Positions 1 to 11,709 of a stretch of DNA of 64,000 nt are shown here, piece by piece. A program made the translations under genes and the position numbers. How positions within the stretch are numbered: position 1 is the stretch's first letter; each line of letters starts with the position of its first letter. The stretch is from Celoporthe dispersa. Taxonomy: Eukaryota > Ascomycota > Sordariomycetes > Diaporthales > Cryphonectriaceae. The notes beneath the pieces were generated by a model. The model was not told the DNA's origin. It made no database searches and saw only the letters and a list, made by a program, of their open reading frames with translations. Location of the stretch: assembly GCA_016584495.1 (NCBI GenBank), contig WAID01000007.1, positions 4,326,001 to 4,390,000 of the forward strand. The letters are read 5' to 3'.

Positions 1-3000
1 GTCCTCCACAATTCCGAGGTTGACACTGTGGGCGGAAAGCCCAAGAGAGTGCCGATAGAGGGCGAAAGCATCCTGAAAACTATTCCCTGCGGCATAGTTA
101 GCCTGGCTAGCCGTGCCTACCATGCCTGATATCGAGGACAGCATGGTAAAGAACTCCAGCTTCGAGCCCTTGACCTCCGCGGCGGCATGGTGTAGGTTCC
201 AGGTCCCCTCAACCTTGCAGGCAAGTGCCTCGTGGTACTCCTCGAGCGTCATGGCCTCAAGTGTCTTGTCCTGCAGCACACATGTCTCAAGTCAGTTCTC
301 TTTTGCTCTCAAACTAGATCGGGGCAGTACGACGTGTGGGTACGTACGCGAAGCACCATGGCTCCTTGGATCACGCCCTTGATCGGCACCGTGGAGCCCC
401 TGAAAACGCGCTCGACATCTTGTCGGTTGGAAACATCGCACTGTTCAACCTTGACCGTTGCCCCAAGGCTGTTCAGGTCTCGGATGACCTGACGCGATCG
501 CTCATCATCAGCGCCGCTCCTCGACATGATAGTCAGGTGCTTGGCCCCGTGTCGCGCCATGTATATAGACAGACTCCCGCAGAGGCCCTTCAGCCCCCCG
601 ACGATGAGATAGGCATGCTCCGGGGCGAAGGTCACTGAAGGGCTGGCCCGACGGACGGCCACTCTGATGTCCTCGGCGTCTCCATCTGAAATCACCAACT
701 TGCCCATATGTTCTCCGGATCTCATGTACCTCAGGGCCTCCGGAATCTCGTTGAAGGAGAAGATTTTCCTCGGAGAAATCGGCTTGATATGCCCCGCCTC
801 AAGTAACGATCGGATGGTCCGCATTGTCCTGTCCAAGAGCGGGAGATTATCAGCAATGCTTGGCTTCACGATGTCGATTCCCCTGTAGGAACAGTTACGG
901 TCGAACGGCTCCATGGGCAGCGAGTTCCGGTCAACAATGTCCTTTTTCCCGATCTCGAGGAGCATGCCATGGTCTGCGAGCAGCCTCCACGATTCATCTA
1001 GGAGATCTCCCGTGAGGGAGTTCAGCACGAAATCGACACCGCGGCCGTTGGTCAGCTCCCGGATGCCAGCGGCGAAGTCAACGTTCCTCGAGGAGAATAT
1101 GCGCTCAGGAGAAACGTCAAACTCTTCAATCAGGAGGCGCCTCTTCTCCTGGCTTCCCACGGTTGCGTAGATCTCGGCGCCAAGGTGGCGGCACAGCTGA
1201 ATGCTCGCCAGCCCGACACCGCCCGTAGCCGAGTGGATAAGGACGGACTGGCCTCTCTGGACATTGGCGATCTCCATCAGGCTGTATACGACAGTGAAGA
1301 AGACCAGGCTCATCGTCGCGCCCTCTTCGAAGGTGATGGAGTCAGGGAGCAGGAAGACGCTTTCTTTGGGCATTCGAACACGGTTCGCGAAGGAGCCCTT
1401 GCTTAGAACGCCAACCCTGTCACCGACGCTGTACTCCGTGGCGTTCTTGCCGACCCTCCTGATGACTCCGGCGCTTTCGTAGCCGATGCGGTGTTCATCC
1501 TCAGGAACAAGGCCCAGGGATGTTGCAATATCCTGCCAAGGATCAGTGTCTATCGCGGACTGCTCGGGGATCATTTACCTACCTTATAGTTGACGCCAGC
1601 AGCTCTGATGTCAACCTCCAGCTCGCCGTCACCCAGACTGTCAGGCTCACTGGGAAGCTCGTTGAAGTGGAGGGATCCCATGGCGCCAACCCTTTCACAC
1701 CACAGCCTCACGGTCTTGGGATGTTGTCTGAACCAGACGTCTTCCGGCTCTCTGCCCTTCCTGTCCGTTGCCGATGCCTTCACCAGCGGCTCATCCTGCA
1801 AGACTCTGCTGACGTGTAGCACCCCGTCCCTCTCACAGTACTCTTTCTCCGATACAAGCACACCGTCGTCGCCAAGACTGACGAAGGTGTTCATGGTACG
1901 GATCGCTGAAGATGCTGCGTGGACATTTTCAAGTGAGGAAACATCGAGTATCTTCAAGAGGAGGGTGGGCTCTTCGCCGCGCAGACTGCGCGAGAAACCG
2001 TGGATGAGGGCGTTTGAAGGAGATGAAACGCTCAACTGGGAGCCCGAAGTGAGCCACAGCAGCCTGCGGCCCGCCTTCAAGAGCTTTCGAAGGTCGCTCC
2101 AATCGGACCCGGCAATGTTGGCCAGCAGTGGTGCCTGCGGGTCGTCGAGAAGCAGAATCGGCTCGTCCACCGGCAGGCTGCTCGCAGCTGATAGCTCCAT
2201 GACGCTGCCAGCCCAGCCAAGGCCTCGAAGTGATTCGACGAGGACAGCGCACTCTCTGGAGGCGCCTTTTGAGAAATCCACCAGGGGAAACACAGACGCC
2301 TTTTCTCTGAGATCTTCTGCAAGAGATGGAGCACATAAGTAGACTGTTGAAGAGATTCTAGAAGCAGCAGGGCAAGACGGAGGAGTCGACGCTTGTACAC
2401 TGAAGCCGGCTGACTGTAACATTGAATCAAGACCCTCGGAGCTCTGGGACGTCTCTCTACCCACTTCGGGCGCCGCTTGTTGTACAAGCATCAAGAAACC
2501 AGAGTGGGAGCAAAGTCTCTGCGCAACCTCAAGCGCAAGCTGTAGGGTCTGGCACCCGCTGGGCTTCACACGCAGGATGACCATGTCGAACTTCTCATCA
2601 GCCATAAAGGGGAGCTCCCCAGGCGCGGTGACGTCGTGGATGTGGAATTCCGTTCCGGGTATGCCTTGAAGGCGCTTCTGGACGTCCGTGAAGCGCTCAA
2701 CAGTTCTGGCAACGTATGAATAGCGACCCAGGGGCGAGAGGTACGGCTTTAGTGCTGCGGGGTCCGTCTGGTCCCCGCATGGCTCATCCGCCAACATGTC
2801 CAAGTCGAGGACCGCAGGAGCTGTTACCTTGTGCTTCAGCAGCGCCAGCAGGTACGCGGCTGTCTGCGGCAGACGGAGGCCGTGGCCGAGGACTGTGGCC
2901 TCGACGTTTGACGATGCGAGGGTCACGAGGTCTGCGTCAGGCCGCAGCTGGGAGATGTCAGCCTCCCAGCTCAGCCTCATGAGGCTCTGCGGAGCATCCC

Positions 3001-6000
3001 CGACCCCAGGTATGTCCAGCTCGGTGAAATGGAGGCCACTTATGTCAGCGAGAACGTCGGCAGATGTTTCATCGTGGACGATGGCGTTGACCTTGTAGTT
3101 CTCCGTCTTGTCGGGCCGGCCGTTGATGAAATGAGAGCTGGTCTTGGCCAGCGCGCCTCGTGGGGCCCGGTGGCTCGGGTAGATGGTGATGTTATCTATC
3201 AGCCGAGGAACAAGCGTCCTGTCGACGAGAGACGGCTGGCCCTGGTACAGAGCTGGCACTGTCGCCTGGAAGAAAGAGTCCAGGACGGCAGGATGGAAGG
3301 CATATCTTGACTGGTTTTCCTGCGCAGGCGGTATGGTGATCCTGGCACGACTGCTCCGCTGCCCGGCCACGGCCTCAATCTCGACAAGGTTCTGGAAATT
3401 CGGGCCAAAATTGAAGCCGGCTCTCTTCAGGGGCTTGTACCAGCGCGTGGCCGGCGACGGATAGAGAAGCGGCTCTGGCGCAGGTGTTGATGCTGAGGCA
3501 GAGGCGGACGGCGGCGGATTAACGCGCACGAGGCCACGGCAGTGTGCGGTCCAGGCATCATCGCGCAGGGTTGAGATCTCGAAGCGGTACCAGGTGTTGG
3601 TCGGTCCCTGCCCGGGACTCAAGGATAGGTAGAGGAGGTGGTCGGCGTCTTCCTCTAGGACGAGAGCGCGGAGGAGCCGCACGTCTCGTAGGAGGTACAA
3701 GGCCTGGTCCACGCTGTCTATATCAGACAGAAACTCCAGCCCAGACGACTTGCCCATCTGGAACACGGCCTCGACGGCCATTGCGATATACGCAGATGCA
3801 GGGAAGATAATATCTGCACCGCACATGTGGTCCCGGATCCAAGGAGCGTCCCTGAGGCGTAGCGTCCTCTTGAACGTGGGAGCGGCCCACGGTTGGCCCA
3901 GCACCTTTGTGCCCAGCAGGTCGTGCGCCGGGAAAGGGCGGTAGCGCCAGTCTTTGCTAGCCAGACTCTCGTGCCAGTACTTGACGGAGTGGTTCCACTG
4001 GTAGTTTGGCAGGTCTGTGATGACACGAGGCTGTAGCTTCGCATCTCCCTCGCCGACCTTTTCGAAGGCCATCCCGGCGCCCGAGAAGAAGAGCTTCCCT
4101 GCCACGTCGAACAGCGGCCGGGTCGGGTTGTCTCCCCTAGCAAACGCCGCTGTGTACTCAAACGAGGCGCCACCGTGGCCTATCGCCTGCTTGATCTGCT
4201 TGACGGGGCCGGCCAGGGCACCACTCGGCCCGATCTCGATAAGATGCTTAGCGCCGCCTTCCCGGACCATAGCCGTGACGCCTCGGTCGAAGAGGACCGG
4301 AGACATCATGTTTGCAACCCAGTAGTCAACAGAGGTCGCCTGTTCCCTGAGCCCCCCGTCGACCGTGGAGAAGAACTGGGCGCCGCCGGGCTTCTGGTGC
4401 GCCTCCAGGGAGGGACAGTGTCTTGCAAGAAGACTTCGATAATGCTCCGCGATGTCTTTCATGTATTCGGAGTGGTACGCCAGGTCCACCATGAGGAGCC
4501 GCGCGAAATGGCCGTCGGCTCTGATGTCGTCCTGGAGGCTCGAGAGGTCTGACGCGAAGCCGGAGAGGGTGACGCTCTTCGGGCTGTTGTGGCAGGCGAT
4601 CCTGACGTGCGGATACGAGACAAGATAGTTCCTCACGTCTCGAGAGCCCAGGCCGACGGCGAGCATTCCATAAGCGGGCCCCTGTGGCGCCTGCAGGTCC
4701 TCTGCTGCCCTTCCACGGAGGTAGGCGACCCTGATCCCGTCCTCTGGGGATAGGCAGCCCGCGGCAACAGCCGCCGCGATCTCGCCAGACGAGTGTCCAG
4801 CCACGGCAGAAAACTCCAGACCCCAGTCCCTGAGCACGGCCAGTAGGGCCAGCTGCAGTGCCGTCACCAGAGGCTGAGAGAACTGAGGGAGCCGCATGTG
4901 CTCGGCGGACCGCCGCTCGACGAGCTCGCCGGCCAGGCTCCACGTGGGCGGCTCCGACATGGACTGGAGCGCCCGCTCCAGGCGCTGTATGGTGCTCCTC
5001 GCGACTGGGAACCTCTCTAGCAGCTCGCGGCCCATCTGCGGCCACTGGGCTCCCTGGCCCGTGAAGACTAGGCCGACGCGCGAGGGTCCGTCGAGCTTAC
5101 CGAACACGACCTGGCTCTCCTTGAATCTGAGCCCGTCGGATATAGCATACGCGCGGTGGAAGTGTCGCGTGCGCCTCTGTGATAAGGTGTAGGCTAGGTC
5201 GGCAGGGTCGACGTTCACCGCCGGGTCGGAAAGGTGGCGCAATAGCTCCCTTACGGACGCCCGTAGCGAGACCTCGTCGTTTGCCGAGAAGACGAGTAGC
5301 CGCCGGGCCGCATCCTCGTCGTCGTCATCGTCGTCAGCAAAGATGTCAGCGGTGGGCGCCGCGTACGACGTGACTCCCGTCTGCTGGTATCCGGGGATGA
5401 GAACCTGCGGGTGCTCAACGATGACGTGGGCATTGGAGCCTCCATATCCGAACGAGTTCACACTCGCCCTCCGCATCATGGCGTGTGGCCACGCGGTGGC
5501 GGCCTTGGAGGGTGAGATCTTGAGCGCGGCGAGATCGATGTTCGGATTGGGGATCTCAAAGGTCGGGTTCCCCGGGATGATGCCGCGCTCCACTGCGAGC
5601 ACGGCCTTGAGCATCCCGGAAACTCCGGCTGCCGGCTCAGAGTGGCCTATGTTGCTCTTGACCGAGCCGATGCGCAGGGGCGACGCCTCGGTCCGCGAGG
5701 CGGAAAAGACCGAGGACGCGGCTCTGCACTCGATGGGGTCACCGGCCAACGTTCCTGTGCCGTGACACTCCAGGTACGCGGTATCAGCAAAGTTGGTGAT
5801 GCCGGCCCTCGCGTAGGCCCTGCGGATAGCAAGAGCCTGGGCTTCTGAGCTGGGGCTTGCGATGCCGGGCGTCCAGCCGTCGCTGTTTGTGGATGTGCCG
5901 CGGATGACCGCGCGGATGGGATCGCCGTCGCGCACTGCGTCGTCGAGGCGCTTCAGGATGAGGCAGTTGATGGCCTCTGCCTTGATGTAGCCATCGGCGC

Positions 6001-6860
6001 GGGCGTCAAAGGTCCAGCAGCGACCCGAGGCCGACGAGGCTGCGATCATGGCCGACTGGTCCATGTTCTGCTCGGGGCTCATGTAGAGGCTGCAGCCGCC
6101 CACGATGGCCCCGTCCGCGTCGCCCGCGTCGAGATACCTGCAGGCCACGTCCACGGACACGAGGCTGCCGGAGCACGCCGTGTCGATCGTCATGCTATCG
6201 GAAAGGTCATGTCAGCCTCTCCGGGTCGGCACGGAAACCCGTGCTGCTCTGCCTGCCTGCCTGCCTGCCGGTCTCCTTACCTGGGCCCCTTAACATCTAG
6301 GAAGTGGCTGATGCGGTTGCTGAGCATCGCGCGGCCGCACCCCACGCCGTAGCTCGGCGTCCTGTCCTCCGGGTCTCTGGTCTGGATGTCACTGTAGTCT
6401 GCACGGGCGCGCTGGTCTTAGCACGCGCCTCAGCTCGGTAGGGCTGCCCCGGACCTTAAAACATACCTGAAGAATAGTGCCCTACAAAGCAGCCGAACGT
6501 CTTGGACTTGATGCTCTCCATGGTCAGGCCCGCGTTCTCGAGCCCCTCGTAGACCACCTCGAGCAGCTGCCTCTGCTGTGGGTCCATGGACACGGCGTCG
6601 ACCTGTGACAGCCCAAAGAACCCGGCGTCCAGGTCCTTCGGGTCGGCGCTGATGAACATGCCTCCTGGCGAGCGCATCGTCCATTTCCGCAGGGTGCGGT
6701 CATAGTGGCCCTTGAGATTAAATCTTGACGGTGGAGGAGTCAAGTCGGCCACCCTGCCGTCCAGGAGAAACCTCCAGAACTGTTCTGGCGAGTTGGAGTT
6801 GCCCGGCAGTCGACACGCCAGACCCACCACGGCGATGGGCGTTTGACACTCGCCTGCCAT
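1..6860 (-). CDS. Highly reducing polyketide synthase (KS-AT-DH-degenerate MT-ER-KR), 3' end cut by window edge
   Basis: This iterative type I PKS builds a reduced polyketide chain from malonyl-CoA. The start at 6860 begins a KS with the usual IAVVGLACRLPG opening. I place introns at 6399-6466, 6195-6280, 1533-1582 and 271-347; the spliced frame is open for about 2193 residues and leaves the window at base 1. In order I see: KS with DTACSGS (Cys about 178), ECHGTGT and NIGHSEPAAG; AT with GHSSG (Ser about 639); DH with DHMCGADIIFP (His about 960) and a later LDSFFQ Asp; an eroded methyltransferase stretch without a glycine-rich SAM motif; ER with IHSATGGVGLAS; and KR with LSSISG and QANYAAGN. 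The ACP must lie beyond the edge. The KR nucleotide loop reads GGLKGLCG, slightly off the usual GGLGGLG. It is transcribed divergently from the SDR at 7955. Confidence 0.95.
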
Positions 6861-7954
6861 AGTGACCAGGGCGATCGCAGGGTCTTGGAAGGACGAGAAT
6901 ACCGTAGAGCGCGGAGGGAAGTCAACCCAGGATAAAACAAGACGATTTGAGGTGGTAGATTCGGAGGGATCTGGTTACTAGGTGCTTTATCTATCTGTCC
7001 TCTAGGGCGGCTGGCTTTCTTTACATGTATGCTGGCCGCCGCCACAGATGCTTGCTCTATTATCATGCTCGTCCCCATCGCTGTCGCCTCTGGCGGGGTT
7101 CGTAGGTGAATAATATGACGCGGTGTACTCTACGGGGCGAGTTGATCTCTCGCCCCCCCCCCCCGACGAGTGCTCGGATCTACCTCGTCGCCCAGACGAG
7201 TGCTCGGATCTACCTCGTCGCTCAGACGGCTCGACAGACTCTACTATCGGCATACTAACCTGAATCCTGCCAGCGCGCCAGCCTGCAGGGGCTCCTTTCG
7301 ACATGCCTCCTTCGGGCATGAAGTTGTTCAACAGAAATCCCTGCCACCTCCTCCCCAGCGTCGGCACTTTTCGGTCAGCACTCCTGAAGGCCCCACAGCA
7401 GTACCAGCACGTCGAGACCCAATTGATATATTCCCACTTTTTACTATGACTATGCTATATCCAGATCACATGGAAATTCTGGATCCCACAACACGGCGTT
7501 GCAGTAGCACTCAGGGTGGGGCCAATGCCTCCGGAAGCTACACAGTACAGCGGTCCTTTGGTTTGTCCTGGGTACCTCCTTGGGGCAAATGTACAGAACG
7601 GAGTACATACTACATGGCACATTGGGGGCCAAAAGAGGATTTTCATCCCATGTGCCCGCGTTAGATCTTCTTAAAGCTATTGCTCTAGGCATCAGGATAC
7701 TTCCGAATTACGTGCTGCGGGCGGCTTGTCACAGGATTGAGAGTCCGGAGTACACGAGTCCCCGTCAGACGTTGCAACTGGGTTGTCGAGACTGGCCTGT
7801 AGCTGAGATCCACATCACACCTCCAGGCAACAACAGCGCTGTCGGTTAGCCTATGGTCTCGAGACTTCCCGCGAGCTCGCCCGACCACAAGGCGTGAGTT
7901 GTTCCTCCCTCCTATGCTCCTATCCTTATCGCCCTTCCCGCCCTGCAGGACAAC
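6861..7954. promoter_or_regulatory. Divergent promoter region between the PKS and the SDR
   Basis: About 1.1 kb separates the PKS start from the divergent SDR start. It contains a 12-base C run (7153-7164) directly followed by a 30-base tandem repeat listed separately. Open frames here are short and lack recognisable domains, so I read the stretch as shared regulatory DNA. Confidence 0.6.
7165..7224. repeat. Two tandem 30-base units, each holding a 7-base inverted repeat
   Basis: The unit at 7165-7194 is repeated at 7195-7224 with one mismatch. Counting one base before each unit, the ends CGACGAG and CTCGTCG are perfect inverted arms around a 13-base core containing CTCGG. The position in a divergent biosynthetic promoter suggests a protein-binding site, but this is inference. 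Confidence 0.75.
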
Positions 7955-9109
7955 ATGGGGGTCTCTCTCTCTCAGATCCGGACGGTCTGGACGCAATACT
8001 TCCCGCCAGAGGGGCCGCTCACCGAGGCCAACCTGCCGAGCCAGGCCGGAAAGGTCTTCGTGGTGACGGGCGGCTCCAACGGCTTGGGTTACGAGCTTTC
8101 GCGGCAGCTCTACGGCGCCGGCGCAAAGGTCTACATCCTCGCCCGTTCTAGGGAGCGCACAGAGGCTGCCATTTCCAAAATCAAGGCGTACTACGATGCT
8201 CGAGATGCTGGGAAGCAGAGAGGAACCCTCGAGTTTGTCTACATGGACCTGATGGACCTGGAGACTATCAAGACAGCTGCTCAAGACGTGCTCGACCGGG
8301 AGGGCCCAGATGGACGTCTAGATGTCCTGTTAGTCAGACCCTCACCCCACCACTCATTACCTGAAATCTCACCTACACGAAGTTGAAAGCATCGTGGCGC
8401 TGACTTTTTTTTTTTTTTTGGCTATAGCTTTAATAATGCAGGAGTAGCGGCCCGGGACAAAGCCCCTCTCAGCGCTCAGGGTCACGAGTACCATTTTTCC
8501 GTCAACGTACTGGGATCCTTCCTCCTAGCGAAGCTCCTCTCACCGATTCTCTCCAAGACTGCGATGGGTGCTCCTCGCAATGGTGTGCGGGTGGTCTGGC
8601 CCGGATCTATTCTCGTCGACCTGAGCAGCCCCAAGGGCGGCGTGCGCAGAGAGTTCCTCGAGCACCCCAGAACTGCAGAGGACCTGGGAGTGAGCGCGGC
8701 TGAGATGTACAGCTCGACCAAGGCAGCATGCTACTTCCTGGCGTCCGAGTTTGCGCGCCGCCAGCCTGTGAGCAGTAGCGACAGCGTCCTGCACCTGGCC
8801 GGCAACCCGGGCAACTACAATACGGGCTTATGGGTTCATGTCCCCAGCTTCCTCTACTTCCTCGCCCGACCTATCCTCCGGGACCCTCACCCGCACGGGG
8901 CTGACACATGGCTATGGATGGGTCTCTCTGACGAGATTACTCTGGAGGACGCAGCCGCAGGGCGCTACGCGATGTGTGATGGCAGGTGGCACCCTGGACA
9001 GAGAGAGGACCTTATTCTCGCGCTGCGCCGGGTGGACGAAGGAGGGTCAGGGCTAGCTGGCGAGGTTTATGATTGGTGCGAGAAGACGGTCGCAGGCTTT
9101 CTGAATTGA
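7955..9109 (+). CDS. Short-chain dehydrogenase/reductase (retinol-dehydrogenase-like)
   Basis: A classical SDR of 351 residues that should reduce or oxidise a carbonyl/alcohol with NAD(P). Two exons (7955-8328 and 8428-9109) join across a 99-base intron with a T-rich tract before its CTATAG acceptor. The splice restores the family motif FNNAG. TGGSNGLG at residues 38-45 binds the cofactor, and Ser185, Tyr219 and Lys223 (YSSTK) form the catalytic set. It is divergent from the HR-PKS, so a tailoring role on the polyketide is likely. The substrate cannot be read from sequence. Confidence 0.92.
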
Positions 9110-9451
9110 AGTATGTACATAATAGCTATACATGTTTGCCGCTGAATCCCGGCCCTGCTGGGAATAAGTATCGTGGAGAGCCTAGCTCCTGGGCCCTGGT
9201 AGTCACCTTTAATAGCACGTGGAACGGAAATATCATCTTGAGACGCGGAACGGATAGATAGGTGCTTGAGACATGACTGCTATTGTAACGACTTGTTTAT
9301 CCCTTTAGATCTCGAGCGGGCATTTTTGAAGAAAGAGGGGAGGGAAAAAAAGGAGACGAAAACAAGCCCCACCACCAAAAACCCCCGGGGTCTCCCCTGC
9401 TCGACAACATCCTGGTGGTGACAAGACAGGCAGCGTTCTTGCAACTGAACA
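9110..9451. other. Convergent intergenic spacer
   Basis: This spacer lies between the 3' ends of the SDR and the acyltransferase-like gene. I see only purine- and pyrimidine-rich tracts and no supported gene. Confidence 0.6.
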
Positions 9452-10745
9452 CTACCGTGGAATCGCCAGCACCCCTCTCTGAAACTCTGCATGCAGTGCC
9501 ATAGTTCCGGGATGCATCGGAGGAAAGACCTGGCAGCATGCCACCCCACAGACGCCGGCATTATGGTCCATGAACCACATGGTGCTCATAGCGCCTCCCC
9601 ACATGGTACATCCGGGCTCAAAACGGCCCTCCAGGCCGTCCTTTGCCACCAGGCCTGCAAGAGACCACGTTTTACGAATCTCGCGCGGGATCTTTAGGGC
9701 CAGATACGCCTCGTGAGCTGGAGAGGCCACGAAGTGGTCGTTCAGGGCCTGTTCTGCCGCCTCGTCGAGCTGCGGGCGGAACAGCTCCTGGTACGACTCC
9801 GGGCTCAGCAGCCTCGGATCCCGCCGGAACACAGCGGAGAGAAAGGTGTAGTACGCGTCGGCCGAGGTGTAGAGGCCGCCTCCGCCAAAACAATCGGTCA
9901 CCTGCGCCATGGGATCCAGGGTCGGGCCGTCGACGGCCGAGGGCTCGGGCCCGTCGGTCACGAGGCTGATGCTGGCCATGCGGTCTTTCATCCCAGGCCT
10001 CGTCCGGGGGAAGAAGGACGCGTCCTCACTGATGCCGAGCGGGGCCCAGATGTGCGCGCGCATGAACTCCTCCAGGCTCGTGTGCGTGGCAGCCTCGATC
10101 GCCTTTCCCGCCCAGTCGTTTCCGGGGCTGTAGGCAAAGCCGGTCCCGGGTTTGTACGTCAGGGGCAGGGCGGACTTGTCGGCCACTGTGGGGCCGCTGT
10201 AGACCTCCTCGTTCCGCGAGAGCGCCAGCGGGCCAACAACGGGTTGAGGAAGTCATATTCGAGGCCGGAAGTGTGGCAGAGGAGCATGCGGAGGGTGATG
10301 GGCGTATTGTCCTCGGTGATGATGGGCGAGTTCTTGTCGTCGTCGAAGCCGGTGATGATGCCGCGTCTTCCCATGTCCGGGAGAAGCGGCCTCAAGTCTT
10401 GGTCCAGCTGCAGCGACCCTGCCTCGACACACTGGAGAGCAGCCACAGCTGTCATGACCTTCGTCATGGAGGCAACCATGCAGATCGTGGACGACGTAAA
10501 GGGGTCGTCCCGACCCTCCTTCAGGCTGGCCCTCCCGAGAGATTTGGCGTAGACTCTTTTTCCTAGTCAAGATGTTAGGGCCTGCCACTGAATACAAGTC
10601 CTGAGCCGCTCCCGGTCTCGAGGACCCGTGCTGTGGTGGCGGTGGGGTTTGACCTACCATCCTTGTCTCCGGCGACGACCGAGATTCCCGGCAGACTACC
10701 TGCCTTCACGGCGTCTCCCAAGACTTTGTCGATGTGTTGTGCCAT
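9452..10745 (-). CDS. LovD/EstB-like serine acyltransferase or esterase (beta-lactamase fold), apparent one-base frame break
   Basis: About 400 residues of the class C beta-lactamase/LovD superfamily. Such enzymes use an Ser-x-x-Lys nucleophile to hydrolyse or transfer acyl groups; LovD moves a polyketide side chain. The start is at 10745 (MAQHIDKVLGD), with an intron at 10563-10657. SMTK places Ser61 and Lys64 as catalytic residues. HTSGLEYDF, FAYSPGNDWAG (family Tyr) and MWGGAMST follow the family order. Between about 10215 and 10245 the frame breaks: the upstream part runs into NPLLARWRSR and the downstream part resumes at NEEVYSGPTV. One base appears to be missing. This is either sequence error or a recent inactivating mutation. 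It probably acts in the HR-PKS pathway. Confidence 0.85.
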
Positions 10746-11709
10746 GTCGAGACTCTAGTGATGACTCGCTTTCAGTCGCCAGGCTGCTTGAAGCGTACCT
10801 GTGGGCCTTGGTGTAGTTAAATTCGTGACTTCTGCCGCTTGACTATGTTCAATTCCAGACACAAACGTAATGGGGCGCAGAGGCCTCGCCAGAACGGTCC
10901 TCGGCGCATGGCAGACCTCTTACCTCGGCCGACGAGGAGGCACTAGCAATAGGAGTGCATAGGACACAGCCGCGCCGTGGCTCCATCGATGTTGGCTCTG
11001 CTTGAGCATTGCCTGTGGGTTCAAGTAGCAGGAGGATTTCCATCCCTGCCGACCTCAACAATGAAATCCCGGCCCTGTTGTCACCAAGCTTGCCGTGCGC
11101 ACGGATTTACTGTAGCACGTGTACGAACGATTCTCGGGACTGCATTCCATAGGTCTTGTACGCCTTGTGCTGGAAAAAACCTGCTTAGTATGGTTGGTAG
11201 TATGTACACAGGACTTCCGTGACTTTCGTCTAATACCAGGGGTGGGTTGCCGGCCTGACCTAGTAAACCTCGCAGCCCTGGAAAATCACTGTATCACTGT
11301 GCGGGTCCCACCTAGATACCATGTATTCGCGCGCCTGTCACATTTCGCTCGCAACGCCCCCAGAAGTACTTGTGGGCCGCTCCACCACAGCGCTCACTTA
11401 TAGTAACGGTATATAAGCGCGATGCTACATGATATGCAGTGAAGGATCTCATAGCATGGACAGATGCGGGAAAAAAAGAAGAAAAAAAAGGCCCAGTTGG
11501 GAGGAAGGAGTTTTTGCCGCGATGCGCCGCGACCTGGCACACCAGTACTGATAATACCACGCCCGGGTGTCGTGTGAGCCATGACCAGCCCGCAATAATA
11601 TCTTCATCTCTTGAATTACCTTCGGTGGCTTCGAACCTCACGCTTCTCAAGCAAGTATCTGTCACGTTATGCTCGCAAGTGCTCTCTAGCAGAACCTTCA
11701 ACCCTCAAC
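10746..11709. promoter_or_regulatory. Divergent promoter of acyltransferase and P450
   Basis: About 960 bases without a supported gene. A TATATAA element lies at 11410-11416, roughly 290 bases before the P450 start, so a long leader or a leader intron is possible. A run of purines follows at about 11470-11490. Confidence 0.5.

Noticed and set aside
1590..2342. 250-codon plus-strand frame inside the PKS
   Set aside because: It is antisense to well-conserved PKS coding sequence, is Ser/Arg-rich and has no domain. The other long plus-strand frames across 1-6200 are the same kind of shadow.
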